From the NCBI RefSeq assembly GCF_036346855.1, contig NZ_CP107841.1, forward strand, positions 9,118,001 to 9,182,000: a DNA stretch of 64,000 nt, read 5' to 3'. This DNA comes from Streptomyces europaeiscabiei (GTDB lineage: Bacteria; Actinomycetota; Actinomycetes; Streptomycetales; Streptomycetaceae). Both the position numbers and the translations under genes were made by a program. Numbering within the stretch: the stretch's first letter is position 1; every line of letters starts with the position of its first letter. Below are positions 62,458 through 64,000 of this stretch, one piece after another. The notes under the pieces were generated by a model. That model ran no database searches and was not told the DNA's origin. It was given only the letters and a program-made list of their open reading frames with translations.

Positions 62458-63999
62458 GTGCAGACGGTGTTCTCGGGTCTGTCCCCACTGGTCATGGGGG
62501 ATGTGGTCGACGAGGGTGAGCGGATCGTGGTGCGGGCCCGGACACCGCGGTCTGCCCGGTGTGCGGGGCCTCGTCGGGACGGGTGCACGGCTATCACTGG
62601 CGGACGGTGGTCGACGTTCCGGGCGACGGGCGACGGGCGACGGGCGACGGGCGACGGGCGGCGGGCGACGGGCGACGGGTGGTGGTCCGTGTGCGGGTGC
62701 GGCGTCTGGTGTGTCCCACGCGAGGCTGCCGCCACACTTTCCACGAACAGGTGCCCGGGTGCTGGAGCGATACCAGGACGCACCGCTCGTCTGACCAGGC
62801 AGGTCAAGGCCGTGATCAAAGAGCAAGCGGGCCGGGCGGGATCACGTTTGCTGGCGATACTCGCGGTGGGCCTGTCCCGTCACACGGCCCTGCGCACCCT
62901 GCTGCGCATCCCGTTGCCCACGGGCGTGTGCCCCGCGTGATCGGCGTCGACGATTTCGCCCTGCGCCGGCGGCACCGCTATGCCACCGTGGTGATCGACG
63001 CCGAGACCCATGAACGGATCGACGTGCTGCCCGACCGCACGGCCGACACGCTGGAAGCGTGGCTGCGCCGGCATCCGGGCATCGAGGTCGTGTGCCGCGA
63101 CGGCTCAGCCACCTACGCCGAGGCCATCCGCCGTGCTCTGCCTGACGTGGTGCAAGTCGGTGATCGCTGGCATTTATGGAAGAACCTGTGCGAAGCCGCC
63201 CTGAGCGAGGTGCAGGCACACAGTGCCTGCTGGGCCACCGTACGGGACGCGCCGATCTACGACGGGCCCCGCGCTCAGACCACCCTCGAACGCCGGCATC
63301 AGGTTCATGGCCTGCTCGACCAGGGCGTGGGCCTGCTCGAATGCGCCCGCCGCCTGCAACTGGCCCTGAACACCGTCAAACGCTACGCCCGAGCCGACCG
63401 GCCCGAGCGCATGCTCCGCGTCCCCAAGTACCGTGCCAGCCTGGTCGATCCCTACCGCGAGCACCTGCGCAAGCGCCCAAGTGAAGACCCCGGCGTCCCC
63501 GTCCAGCACCTCTTCGAAGAGATCAAGACCCTCGGCTTCACAGGCTGCCTGAACCTTCTGCACAAGTACATCAACCAAGGCCGCGCGGACGCCGACCACA
63601 GCCATATCTCGCCACGTCGGCTCGCCCGGATGCTGCTGACCAGACCCGACAACCTCAAGCCCGAGCAGCACGAACTCCTGGCCAAGCTCACCGCCGCCTG
63701 CCCCGAAATGACCCAACTGGCCACAGGTATCAGAGACTTCGCCCCGCTCTGTACGCCACACACCGACAATGCCGATGCGCTCACGCACTGGATCGCCCAG
63801 CCCGAACAGCCGACCTGCCCCACCTACACGCCTTCACCCGGGGCCTGGACCGGGACATCGACGCCGTGATCGCCGGGCTCACGCTTCCGTAAGCGACGGC
63901 CCCACCGAGGGCGTCAACGCCAAGACCAAACGGATCGCGCGCCAGATGCACGGACGAGCAGGCTTCACCCTGCTCCGGCACCGCATCCTCCTCGGATAA
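62458..63999 (+). pseudogene. ISL3-family transposase with multiple frameshifts
   Basis: All parts of an ISL3 transposase are present in order but in different frames: VQTVFSGLSPLVMGDVVDEG, a zinc-finger region (VCGASSGRVHGYHW), LVCPTRGCRHTFHEQVPG, RLTRQVKAVIKEQAGRAGSR, then a long intact stretch RVPRVIGVDDFALRRRHRYA, CRDGSATYAEAIRRALPDVV, QVGDRWHLWKNL to about 63800, and the tail EGVNAKTKRIARQMHGRAGF up to the TAA at 63997. One-base changes are inferred near 62550, 62760, 62925 and 63810. A 7-base repeat array is embedded at 62622-62677. Confidence 0.85.
62622..62677 (+). repeat. Heptanucleotide tandem array within the ISL3 transposase gene
   Basis: Eight copies of GGCGACG (the sixth reads GGCGGCG). 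Relatives of this transposase have a short GDGRR-like segment here. Six additional units (42 bases) would add 14 residues without shifting the frame, consistent with replication slippage. Confidence 0.85.
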
Positions 64000-64000
64000 C

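Noticed and set aside
62622..62677. CRISPR-like repeats
   Set aside because: The units are 7 bases with no spacers, and no cas genes are nearby.

Overview
The window is high-GC actinobacterial DNA, most likely from a Streptomyces or close relative. GTG and TTG starts are common, there are Tat-type exported enzymes, two sugar ABC importers lacking their own ATPase, mycothiol-dependent enzymes and many actinobacterial insertion sequences. I see no rRNA, tRNA or CRISPR array.

Region 1 (about 0.6-22 kb) is a galactose/galactoside utilisation locus. It carries an exported GH2 enzyme, a cytoplasmic GH42 beta-galactosidase, a cellulase-like barrel protein, an exported GH93/sialidase-fold enzyme with lectin repeats, two binding-protein/permease sets, and one + strand run encoding SDR dehydrogenase, FadR-type regulator, galactonate dehydratase, KDPG/KDPGal aldolase, KDG-type sugar kinase and SMP-30 lactonase. 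Together these could form an oxidative (De Ley-Doudoroff type) galactose route. Two divergent promoters share an AT-rich palindrome, and a LacI regulator governs the second transporter cluster.

Region 2 (22-31.5 kb) is a patchwork of redox genes: SDR, siderophore-interacting protein, TetR, an HsaA-like monooxygenase with a flavin reductase, a deazaflavin-type nitroreductase, a PPOX protein, and a zinc alcohol dehydrogenase divergent from an MmyB-type XRE regulator. GNAT and ISAs1 remnants lie between them.

Region 3 (31.5-39 kb) is a four-level nested mobile element. An IS701 transposase is split by an IS256-family element (8-bp target duplication). That element is split by an ISAzo13-family element (3-bp flanking duplication), whose transposase is in turn split by a group II intron encoding a reverse transcriptase/maturase. 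Every junction can be read, and removing each layer in turn rejoins the layer outside it.

Region 4 (39-58 kb) is an aromatic catabolic island. It has a gentisate 1,2-dioxygenase/fumarylpyruvate hydrolase/MarR operon behind a promoter overlapped by a 33-bp palindrome. It also has an extradiol dioxygenase, FAH hydrolase and quinone-oxidoreductase-like set, a vanillate-demethylase-type Rieske pair (VanAB) with a LysR, a mycothiol-dependent formaldehyde dehydrogenase and an aromatic-acid MFS importer. A GntR regulator sits centrally, and a recurring GTGYRYRCAC palindrome marks several promoters.

Region 5 (58-64 kb) is a transposase graveyard (IS5, IS4, IS701, ISL3) enclosing one intact Gfo/Idh/MocA oxidoreductase.
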